Assembly (NCBI GenBank): GCA_035762545.1
Contig: DASTOM010000003.1
Span: forward strand, 1 to 28,316
Length of the DNA stretch: 28,316 nucleotides
Direction: 5' to 3'
From: JANQRA01 sp035762545
Lineage (GTDB): Bacteria; Actinomycetota; Acidimicrobiia; Spongiisociales; ZC4RG35
Shown here: positions 7,535 to 13,566 of the stretch, in pieces
How the letters are laid out: every line of letters starts with the position of its first letter
Position numbering within the stretch: the first letter of the stretch is position 1
Notes under the pieces: model-generated
Database searches by the model: none
The model's input: only the letters and a program-made list of their open reading frames with translations
Told to the model about the DNA's origin: nothing
Position numbers and translations under genes: made by a program

Positions 7535-7810
7535 ATGGCAAACCGGACGAAGAAGTTGATCGACAGGGCGCTCGGCGCCCGCGATCCTCGCGAGGAGGGC
7601 TTTCGTCGCACGCTCACCGGATTGCGGGAGGGCAACCGCACCGAGCTCTACACCGGTCTCGCCCTGACCGCCCTCGCCTACATCAGCCGGACCCGCCCCC
7701 AACGCCAACTCCTCTTCCGCAAGTCGCTTCCCGAGGGCTCCGCCCTCGTCATCCACCACAAGAAACGTGGTGCCCCCCGTATCGAGGTGATCAAGCCCCC
7801 CAAGGGCTAG
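7535..7810 (+). CDS. Hypothetical 91-aa basic protein
   Basis: The product is a small basic protein with no family I recognise. Residues 1-35 are charged (KKLIDRALGARDPREEGFRR). A moderately hydrophobic patch follows at 38-50 (LYTGLALTALAYI), then a basic C-terminal half ending IEVIKPPKG. The composition could suit a peripheral membrane or nucleic-acid-binding protein, but nothing decides this. It is transcribed divergently from the proteasome operon with 39 nt between start codons. A GAGGG lies about 7 nt before the ATG, and a TTGACT -35-like hexamer at about 7511. Confidence 0.7.
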   Translation: MANRTKKLIDRALGARDPREEGFRRTLTGLREGNRTELYTGLALTALAYISRTRPQRQLLFRKSLPEGSALVIHHKKRGAPRIEVIKPPKG

Positions 7811-7902
7811 CGCCGCAGGGGGATGGACACCCGGCGAGGACACTCCCTTGCTTGTGAAACGCGTGGGGCCGATATCGCCCCCGGAGCATTGGGCAAGTGG
7901 GT

Positions 7903-8097
7903 CTAGACCTTGTAGACCTCGACCACCGTCTTGTTGCGGGAGCCGCGTCGGCGCCCGAAGATGAAGGCGGCGGCTACGACGCCGGCGACGACGAGGGCGC
8001 CGATGATTGCGGTGTTCCGGGCGGATTCGCGGGTCTGGTCGACCGCTCCGACCAGCTCTTGAGCCTTTCGCTCCAGGTCATCCCTGCTGACTGTCAA
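7903..8097 (-). CDS. Small membrane protein, DUF3618-like
   Basis: The 64-aa product begins MTVSRDDLERKAQELVGAV, resembling the SRxxLE N-terminus of DUF3618 proteins, followed by one transmembrane helix (about 30-47) and a basic tail (GRRRGSRNK). The frame could start at a TTG at 8115, but GGAGG stands 7 nt upstream of the TTG at 8097, so 8097 is preferred. The start overlaps the end of the preceding holin-like gene by about 20 nt. Pairing of a holin-X protein with a DUF3618-like protein is common in actinobacteria. The role is unknown. Confidence 0.7.
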   Translation of the reverse strand: MTVSRDDLERKAQELVGAVDQTRESARNTAIIGALVVAGVVAAAFIFGRRRGSRNKTVVEVYKV

Positions 8098-8386
8098 CTT
8101 GGATCCTCCATCCAACGACTATGGCCGCACCCGCGCAGAGTATGGCTGTGACTCCGCGTGCGAACACGACCCACCACTGCGTCTCGGGTACCAGCAGCTG
8201 GATCCCGTAATACGCCGCCCAGGCCAGACAGACTGCCCCGATGGCGAGCATGATCGCCCCACCGATGCCCATGCCGGCCTGGATACCGAGCTGCTTGGCG
8301 GGTTCCAGCGTCTCCTGTCGCAGGTACTCCCGCGACATCTCGACGAGCTCGCTGGCGAGTTGTGGGATCTCTTGTGCGTTCGCCAT
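8078..8386 (-). CDS. Holin-X/phage holin superfamily III-like membrane protein
   Basis: The 102-aa protein starts with an amphipathic helix (QLASELVEMSREYLRQETLEPAKQ) and has two transmembrane helices (about 38-62 and 70-92), the layout of actinobacterial Holin-X (Phage_holin_3_6) proteins. Despite the name these are chromosomal and not tied to a prophage; there are no phage genes near. The ATG at 8386 has no Shine-Dalgarno, but TAGATT stands 9 nt upstream as a possible -10 box. It is divergent from the MFS gene with a 29-nt spacer. Confidence 0.75.
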   Translation of the reverse strand: MANAQEIPQLASELVEMSREYLRQETLEPAKQLGIQAGMGIGGAIMLAIGAVCLAWAAYYGIQLLVPETQWWVVFARGVTAILCAGAAIVVGWRIQVDSQQG

Positions 8387-8415
8387 GAACCAAAGAATCT
8401 AACAAGGGCTGGACA

Positions 8416-9765
8416 GTGCGTCACCCGAAGTTATCGTTCGAGGCGGTGCACTTCATAAGGTCGATGCGGTCCCTGGGGCCTCGATACATGGCGCTCTGGG
8501 TCGGTCAGACGATCAGCCAGTTCGGCACTTACATCGCCGTGCTGACAGTCCCATTGCTGGTTCTCCACATCCAGGAGGCGACCGGCGAAACCAACACCCT
8601 CGACTTTTCGATCGCCTACGCCCTGGAGATGGCGCCCACGGTCCTGGTCGGTCTGGCGGGAGGTGTTCTCCTCGACCGAGTCCATCTACGTCCGGTGATG
8701 GTCGCCACCGACCTCCTCCGAGCCTGTGCTTTCTTCTATCTCGCAGCCCAGGTAGGCACATACGGCACGGGAACCGTGTTCGTGATGGCCTTCATCGTCG
8801 GATCGATGACGACCCTCTTCGACGGCGCCCTCTACGCGATGATTCCGGCCTTGGTCCCGAAGGACCGTCTCACCGATGCCAACTCCTTCGTGACGGCCTC
8901 GATCCAGGCGATGTTCGCCCTCGGACCACTCGTCGCCGGTGTCCTCGCGTTCGCCTTCGCCGGGCCGGCGGTCGGGCTCTTCGTGAACGGGGTCACCTTC
9001 GTGATCTCGGCCTTCACCTTGAAGTGGGTGGGACGGGTCGCGCACCACGCCGACGACATGGAGCGGGAAGCCCTTTGGACCGATTTCGTCGCCGGGATTC
9101 GCCACATCTGGGAGGAGCCGCGTCTACGCATCTCGGCGATCGCCGCCGCGATCCCCAACTTCGTTATCGGGTTCATGGAGGCGACATTCGTGGTCCTCGC
9201 GACGGTGATACTGGAAACACAGACCGAGACACAGATCGGCATTCTCCTCGCCTTCATGGGTATCGGGGGTCTCCTCGGAGCCTTGTTCGCCCCACAATTC
9301 AGCCGTTTGATCGGGCTGGGAAGGTCGATGGTGATCGGTATGACTCTCGCCGGAGTCTGCTTGATGGCGTTCATGTTCACGACCTACGGCGTGGTTGCGA
9401 TGCTCCTCCTCGCCGTGTTCATGGTCGGAATCTCGGTCATCAACATCCCACTCGTCACCATCCGCCAGCTGTACGCCGGCGACGCCATGCTCGGTCGGGT
9501 GATAACCGCTTCCCGGGCGATCGGCTGGGCCACCGTGCCGATCGGGGCGCTCATCGGTGGTTGGCTGGGGAACACCGAGGACACCTACCCGTGGGTTGCC
9601 CGCCTGTTCCCACTCATCCTCCTCGGCTGCGCCCTTTGGCTCTTCACGACCGTCATATGGAAGGACACCTACGGGCCCGAGTTCTCGAGGGGCGCCCACG
9701 AACGGACTTCACCAGGCCCGACTCCCGAGGAGCCTTCAGACGCGGAGAACCCGGCTTCCACGTAG
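8416..9765 (+). CDS. MFS transporter, MFS_3/EntS-like exporter family
   Basis: This 449-aa integral membrane protein has about 12 hydrophobic segments in two halves, with a longer cytoplasmic loop near 205-240 (ADDMEREALWTDFVAGIRHIWEEPRLR). That loop, plus the N-terminal PRYMALWVGQTISQFGTY and GGVLLDRVHLRPVM segments, is typical of the MFS_3 (enterobactin exporter-like, DHA3) group. The substrate cannot be read from sequence. The C-terminal 35 residues are polar and probably disordered. The frame opens with GTG at 8416; an ATG at 8464 (AAGG just upstream) is an alternative start that still keeps all membrane segments. Confidence 0.88.
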   Translation: MRHPKLSFEAVHFIRSMRSLGPRYMALWVGQTISQFGTYIAVLTVPLLVLHIQEATGETNTLDFSIAYALEMAPTVLVGLAGGVLLDRVHLRPVMVATDLLRACAFFYLAAQVGTYGTGTVFVMAFIVGSMTTLFDGALYAMIPALVPKDRLTDANSFVTASIQAMFALGPLVAGVLAFAFAGPAVGLFVNGVTFVISAFTLKWVGRVAHHADDMEREALWTDFVAGIRHIWEEPRLRISAIAAAIPNFVIGFMEATFVVLATVILETQTETQIGILLAFMGIGGLLGALFAPQFSRLIGLGRSMVIGMTLAGVCLMAFMFTTYGVVAMLLLAVFMVGISVINIPLVTIRQLYAGDAMLGRVITASRAIGWATVPIGALIGGWLGNTEDTYPWVARLFPLILLGCALWLFTTVIWKDTYGPEFSRGAHERTSPGPTPEEPSDAENPAST

Positions 9766-9828
9766 GCGCCGGGTTCAACTGCGAGGTTCAGACCCTCGAG
9801 CTTTCAGTGTCATCATCCGCATCCAGAA

Positions 9829-9871
9829 CTGCGCTGCACGAGTCTGCTTTTCGGCGCTCGCTGCAGCGCAG
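9829..9871. terminator. Perfect 10-bp inverted repeat between convergent genes
   Basis: CTGCGCTGCA at 9829-9838 pairs exactly with TGCAGCGCAG at 9862-9871 around a 23-nt loop. It sits in the 198-nt gap between the ends of the MFS gene and glnB, where a bidirectional terminator is expected. No U-run follows on either strand and the loop is long, so factor-independent termination is uncertain. Confidence 0.4.
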
Positions 9872-9963
9872 ACGAAGAGACGCGAGAAGCCATCACCTTT
9901 GTGCTGCACGTCGTAGTCGTCGAGCAGCCCGGACGAGAACCACGCCGCCCCTATTTATACGAC

Positions 9964-10302
9964 TCAGATCGCGTCGGCACCTCGTTCACCGGTGCGGATT
10001 CGTATGACCTCCTCGACGGGGACGACGATGATCTTGCCGTCCCCTATCTCCCCGGTGTGCGCAGCCTTCTCGAGCGCTCCCACCACCGGTGCCACCAGTT
10101 CATCCGTGACGATGACCTCCAGCCGGGCCTTGGGAACGAAGTCGATCTCGTACTCGGCGCCGCGGTACACCTCGGTCTGCCCCCCCTGGCGGCCGAAGCC
10201 TGAGATGTCGTTCACGGACATTCCCGACACGCCCACCGCCTTGAGGGCGTCCCGGACCTGCTCCAGTTTGAAGGGCTTGATGAATGCGATGACCAGTTTC
10301 AA
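9964..10302 (-). CDS. glnB: GlnB/GlnK, PII nitrogen regulatory protein
   Basis: PII is a trimeric sensor of 2-oxoglutarate, ATP/ADP and nitrogen status. In an amtB operon it usually acts as GlnK, blocking the ammonium channel. The 112-aa protein shows Gln39 (GRQGG) and Lys58 for 2-oxoglutarate and ATP, the T-loop Tyr51 (RGAEYEIDF) that is the modification site in other PII proteins, and the C-terminal RIRTGERG segment. The start is TTG at 10302, fixed by an AGGAGG sequence about 9 nt upstream. The glnD gene, often third in actinobacterial amtB-glnK-glnD operons, is not here. Confidence 0.96.
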   Translation of the reverse strand: MKLVIAFIKPFKLEQVRDALKAVGVSGMSVNDISGFGRQGGQTEVYRGAEYEIDFVPKARLEVIVTDELVAPVVGALEKAAHTGEIGDGKIIVVPVEEVIRIRTGERGADAI

Positions 10303-10317
10303 TTTGCTCTCCTCCTG

Positions 10318-11547
10318 TCAGCGACCGGCCAGACTGGCGCTTCCCGAGCTGTAGGCCGTCTCGGCATGCTCGGCGAGGTCGAGACCTGTGGCCTCGACGT
10401 CTTCGGACACCCGCACCCCGATCGTCGCCTTCAACGCCAGCATGATGATCGCGGTCACCACGAACGAATAGGCGATCGTGGCGGCATTTCCCAATGCCTG
10501 AGCGCCGAGCAGTTCGAAGCCTCCACCGTAGAACGCGCCGGCGAGGAAGTCGCCTCCGAAGTAGGCAGGGTCGGCAAGAAACCCGATGGCGAGCGAACCC
10601 ACCAGACCTCCGACGAAGTGCACACCGACCACATCCAGAGCGTCGTCGTATCCGGCCTTCGTCTTGAGGCCGACCGCGAAACAGCAGATGATGCCGGTGG
10701 CCAGGCCGATCCAGATCGGCGACATCCCGGCAACGTATCCGGCCGCTGGCGTGATGGCGACCAAGCCGGCGACGATCCCCGAGGCGACGCCGAGGTTGGT
10801 GAAGTGGCCGTCACGGACACGCTCGACGAAACCCCATGACAGGCCGGCGGCGGCCGCCGCCAGGAACGTGTTCATGAATGCCTGAATCGCCTGACCGTTG
10901 GCCGCCACGGCAGAACCGGCGTTGAACCCGAACCAGCCGAACCAGAGGATGCCGGTGCCGAGCATCACAAGAGGCATCGAGTGGGGCGGATGCCCCTGAC
11001 CGGGCCAGCCCCTGCGCTTGCCGAGCACCAGGACCGCGGCGAGGGCGGCGATGCCGGCGTTGACGTGGATTGCGGTGCCTCCCGCGAAGTCGAGTGCGCC
11101 CAGGTCGGCGATCCAGCCTCCGTACACCCATTTGAAGACCGGGGCGAAGACGAGCAACAACCAGACCGGGGCAAAAATGGCCCAGGCTGCGAACTTCATT
11201 CGATCCGCCACCGCCCCCGAGATGAGAGCCGGCGTGATCACGGCGAACATGCCGAGGAAGATGACGATCAGCAGGCCGAAGCCCCCGTCCTCGCCCGTGA
11301 TCCCCATCCCTTGGAGGAACGCCAGGTCGAGATTGCCGATGAAGTTCCCATCACCCGACTGAGCCAGGGAGAAGCCGACAACCACCCATGCGATCGGAAT
11401 GACGAGGAGACACCAGAAGTTCATCATCAGCATGTTCAGGACGTTCCTCGACCGGTCCATGCCTCCGTAGAAGAGAGCCAGACCTGGTGTCATGAACAAC
11501 ACCAGGGCCGAAGAGACCAACACCCACGCAACGTCACCTGTATCCAC
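10318..11547 (-). CDS. amtB: AmtB-type ammonium transporter
   Basis: AmtB conducts ammonia or ammonium across the membrane as a trimer. The 409-aa protein has the expected 11 hydrophobic helices, the family start VDTGDVAWVLVSSALVL, the FYGGMDRSRN segment, and the two pore histidines (GGTAIHVNAG and VVGVHFVGG). The open frame continues upstream to 11760, but GGAGG lies about 7 nt before a GTG at 11547, which also begins the conserved region. The stop is 15 nt from the glnB start, so the two form one operon. GAAAC boxes upstream suggest nitrogen control. Confidence 0.95.
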   Translation of the reverse strand: MDTGDVAWVLVSSALVLFMTPGLALFYGGMDRSRNVLNMLMMNFWCLLVIPIAWVVVGFSLAQSGDGNFIGNLDLAFLQGMGITGEDGGFGLLIVIFLGMFAVITPALISGAVADRMKFAAWAIFAPVWLLLVFAPVFKWVYGGWIADLGALDFAGGTAIHVNAGIAALAAVLVLGKRRGWPGQGHPPHSMPLVMLGTGILWFGWFGFNAGSAVAANGQAIQAFMNTFLAAAAAGLSWGFVERVRDGHFTNLGVASGIVAGLVAITPAAGYVAGMSPIWIGLATGIICCFAVGLKTKAGYDDALDVVGVHFVGGLVGSLAIGFLADPAYFGGDFLAGAFYGGGFELLGAQALGNAATIAYSFVVTAIIMLALKATIGVRVSEDVEATGLDLAEHAETAYSSGSASLAGR

Positions 11548-11600
11548 TTGGCTCCTCCAGATCGAGCGGGACTGACCGAGCACGATCATTTCGGAGCTTT

Positions 11601-11622
11601 GTTTCAGAAGTGTTTCTGTTTC
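11601..11622 (-). promoter_or_regulatory. Candidate GlnR-type boxes upstream of amtB
   Basis: On the minus strand three GAAAC pentamers occur. Two of them (11601-11605 and 11612-11616) are 11 bp apart, i.e. GAAAC-N6-GAAAC, the period of the a- and b-sites described for actinobacterial GlnR. The third is at 11618-11622. A TTTCAG/CTGAAA inverted repeat also spans the site. The usual GTnAC partner half-sites are not evident, so this is a partial match placed about 55 nt upstream of the amtB start. Confidence 0.4.
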
Positions 11623-11680
11623 CTGAAATTCGACGCAAAAAGCCAGATGGGAGCCCACGTCGAGGCAGGGCGACTTGACA

Positions 11681-11690
11681 GTGAGCTCAC
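11681..11690. promoter_or_regulatory. Palindrome GTGAGCTCAC next to TTGACA
   Basis: A perfect 10-bp palindrome directly follows a consensus -35 hexamer (TTGACA, 11675-11680), with TACGAT at 11694-11699, just upstream of the SRPBCC gene. The 13-nt spacer is too short for a standard sigma-70 promoter. Read as a possible operator/promoter with low confidence. Confidence 0.25.
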
Positions 11691-11721
11691 AGGTACGATC
11701 CGGCCCGACGCCAGATCGAAC

Positions 11722-12147
11722 ATGCATTTCGAATACTCGATCGAAATCGACGCCAGCCAAGGTCGTGTTTGGGAAATCCTGACCGACGTCGAGGCGTGGC
11801 CAGAGCGGATAGAGACGGTCGAGTCCGTCGAGCTACTCACACCGCCCCCACTTTCTCGAGGAAGCCAGGTGCGCCTCACGCAACCGAGGGTGCCGGAGGG
11901 AGTGTGGGACATCACCATCTGGGAACCGCCGTCGTATTTCGAGTGGCACCAAGAGTCGACTGGGGCCAACACGGTCGCCGGTCATCGGGTGGAGAACCTG
12001 AGTGACCACCGTTCGCGTCTCACGCTGACCCTGGAGATGAGGGGGTTGCTGGTCCCGATCTTCGGCAGGATGTACAAGGACCTGACCAACCGTTACATGA
12101 CCCTCGAAGCCCAGGGTCTGAGACGAGCAGCTGAGAACGGCCCCTAG
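11722..12147 (+). CDS. SRPBCC (START-like) family protein
   Basis: The 141-aa product has the layout of polyketide-cyclase/dehydrase-like SRPBCC proteins: an N-terminal strand MHFEYSIEIDAS, a helix VWEILTDVEAWPE, beta strands with VRLTQPRVPEGVWDITIWEPPSYFEW, and a long C-terminal helix after PIFGRMYKDLTNRYM. Such proteins bind hydrophobic ligands in a helix-grip cavity; the ligand cannot be inferred. The frame is open far upstream, but the fold begins at the ATG at 11722. No Shine-Dalgarno is clear. It is divergent from amtB and convergent with the DedA gene, so it is probably a single-gene unit. Confidence 0.8.
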   Translation: MHFEYSIEIDASQGRVWEILTDVEAWPERIETVESVELLTPPPLSRGSQVRLTQPRVPEGVWDITIWEPPSYFEWHQESTGANTVAGHRVENLSDHRSRLTLTLEMRGLLVPIFGRMYKDLTNRYMTLEAQGLRRAAENGP

Positions 12148-12169
12148 GGACCTCGTCCCAAGTCGACGG

Positions 12170-12811
12170 CTAGTTGGGCGTGGTGCGTCGTTGCCATCGG
12201 GGTTGGATCACACGTCGCCAAATGAACCAGAGGAGGGTCACGCCGATGACGATCAGCACGGCCTGTTGCAGCAACTCGATCGGTTCACCGGCCACTTCCC
12301 ATCTGTCACCGAGCAGATAACCAGCCACGACCAGCGCGGTGTTCCAGACCAGACTCCCGACCAGGGTGTAGCCGGTGAAGGCAAGCAGAGGCATCCGACG
12401 CAAGCCTGCGGGTATCGAGATAAGGGAGCGCATGAGGGGAACGCAACGACAGACCAGCACGGCGCGGTTGGCTCGGCCGTCGAACCATGCCTCCGCTCGA
12501 TCGAGGTCATCCTCAGTCAGCCCTAACCAGCGACCGTGCTCGACGACGAAGAGACGAAGCCGCACAGGGCCGATGGAAGCGGCGATCCCATAGAGGAGAT
12601 ACGAGCCGACCAGTGATCCGATCGTCGCCGCCCCGATCATGACCGTCAAGTCGGCCCCACCTGTGGCGGAGACGAAGCCGGCCAACGGGAGCACCACTTC
12701 GGAGGGGATGGGCGGGAACAGATTCTCCAAGACGACCAGAAGACCGACGCCAAGTGGTCCCAGCGCCTCCACGAGTTCGGTTGCCCATTCGACGATCCCA
12801 TCCAGCGTCAT
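12170..12811 (-). CDS. DedA family membrane protein
   Basis: DedA/VTT-domain proteins are membrane lipid flippases or related transporters, some recycling undecaprenyl phosphate. The 213-aa protein has the conserved re-entrant segment ENLFPPIPSE (about 29-38) with its acidic residues. It also has the second signature, R-C-V-P-L-M-R-S-L-I-S-I-P-A-G (about 122-136), with the essential arginines, and three to four further hydrophobic helices. Length matches the family. It starts at the ATG at 12811, 9 nt after a TATATT box. It is divergent from the DtxR-hppA pair. Confidence 0.9.
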   Translation of the reverse strand: MTLDGIVEWATELVEALGPLGVGLLVVLENLFPPIPSEVVLPLAGFVSATGGADLTVMIGAATIGSLVGSYLLYGIAASIGPVRLRLFVVEHGRWLGLTEDDLDRAEAWFDGRANRAVLVCRCVPLMRSLISIPAGLRRMPLLAFTGYTLVGSLVWNTALVVAGYLLGDRWEVAGEPIELLQQAVLIVIGVTLLWFIWRRVIQPRWQRRTTPN

Positions 12812-12820
12812 GCTTTGGGC

Positions 12821-12826
12821 AATATA
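12821..12826 (-). promoter_or_regulatory. Candidate -10 box for the DedA gene
   Basis: Minus-strand TATATT lies 9 nt before the DedA ATG, with no Shine-Dalgarno between them. This points to a near-leaderless transcript. No convincing -35 hexamer is seen at 16-18 nt. Confidence 0.35.
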
Positions 12827-12849
12827 GGCTTTGGTCTTCGGTACAGGTT

Positions 12850-12862
12850 GAAAGTCACTTTC
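12850..12862. promoter_or_regulatory. Palindromic candidate operator upstream of dtxR-hppA
   Basis: GAAAGT-C-ACTTTC is a perfect 13-bp palindrome in the 83-nt space between the divergent DedA and DtxR-family genes. It overlaps the expected -35 position for the TATGAT box at 12882. The sequence does not match the classical DtxR/IdeR box, so if it is an autoregulatory site its specificity differs. Confidence 0.4.
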
Positions 12863-12881
12863 GTTGCGCTGAAAAGAGTCT

Positions 12882-12887
12882 TATGAT
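12882..12887 (+). promoter_or_regulatory. -10 box for leaderless dtxR-hppA transcript
   Basis: TATGAT is followed after 7 nt by the ATG at 12895, with no Shine-Dalgarno in between. This is the classic geometry of leaderless actinobacterial mRNAs and the reason for choosing 12895 as the start of the regulator. The -35 (TTTCGT) is weak. Confidence 0.45.
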
Positions 12888-12894
12888 GCTCGAA

Positions 12895-13566
12895 ATGACA
12901 GCTAGCCCCATGGAGCAGGAGACTCTGAAGTCGTTGTACCGGCACGCCGGCCCGGAGGGTGTCGCCCGCCCCGGCGACCTCGCCGAGGCTCTCGCTGTGT
13001 CACCGGCGACGATCACTGCCCGACTCAAGAAGCTCGACGATCAGGGTTTCGTCGAACATCGCCCTTATCAGGGAGTCACCTTGACACGAAAGGGCCGTGT
13101 GGCGGCTATCGGTGCGATCAGACGCCATCGTATCGTGGAACGTTTCCTCGCCGACCTGCTCGGCTACCGCTGGGACGAGGCCGACCAACTCGCGGTGACA
13201 TTCGAGCACTCATTGCCTGCCGAAGTGGTCCAGAGGATGTTCAACGCACTCGATCGCCCTGCAGCGTGCCCGCACGGCTTCCCCATCCCAGAGGCAGAAG
13301 CCGAGGAGTTGGCCGCTTTGCCCACACTCGCCGACGCCGACCTTGGGGAGACCATCGAAGTAGCTCTGCCCGGTGACACCCATCCAGACGTGGTCGAGTT
13401 CCTCGACACGATCGGGATCCGCCCCGGAACGGTGCTGACCGTCAAAGAGCGCCACCCGTTCGAGGGACCGGTGATCGTGCAGGTCGACGGTGTCGATCGG
13501 GTGGTCGGACACAAGTTGTCCACCGAGATTTACGCGTCGGAGCCAAGCGACGAGGGTGAATCGTGA
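12895..13566 (+). CDS. DtxR/MntR-family metal-dependent regulator
   Basis: The 223-aa protein has the three DtxR-family parts: an N-terminal winged helix (about 8-68; PGDLAEALAVSPATITARLKKL), a dimerisation and metal-binding domain (70-135; RRHRIVERFLADLLG and RPAACPHGFPIP), and a C-terminal SH3/FeoA-like domain (150-220). Aligned by eye with DtxR, His78, Glu82, Glu104 and His105 are kept, but the position of ligand Cys102 is Val101, Met10 is Glu9 and His98 is Asp97. So it resembles neither a standard iron regulator nor a standard MntR. In-frame ATGs at 12883 and 12886 are alternative starts. Its stop overlaps the hppA start as GTGA, so the two are probably co-translated. Confidence 0.9.
   Translation: MTASPMEQETLKSLYRHAGPEGVARPGDLAEALAVSPATITARLKKLDDQGFVEHRPYQGVTLTRKGRVAAIGAIRRHRIVERFLADLLGYRWDEADQLAVTFEHSLPAEVVQRMFNALDRPAACPHGFPIPEAEAEELAALPTLADADLGETIEVALPGDTHPDVVEFLDTIGIRPGTVLTVKERHPFEGPVIVQVDGVDRVVGHKLSTEIYASEPSDEGES

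Noticed and set aside
7871..7894. A fourth copy of the 29-nt intergenic motif
   Set aside because: It shares only GATATCGCCC with the copy near 76-85. The CCC-N6-GGGCT-N6-CCCCGGGTT spacing is not kept.
7903..8386. Prophage lysis module
   Set aside because: Holin-X-like proteins are common chromosomal genes in actinobacteria, and no endolysin, structural or integrase genes are nearby.
10981..12147. Upstream extension of the SRPBCC frame to 388 codons
   Set aside because: The added part is antisense to amtB and lacks any domain. The SRPBCC fold starts at the ATG at 11722.
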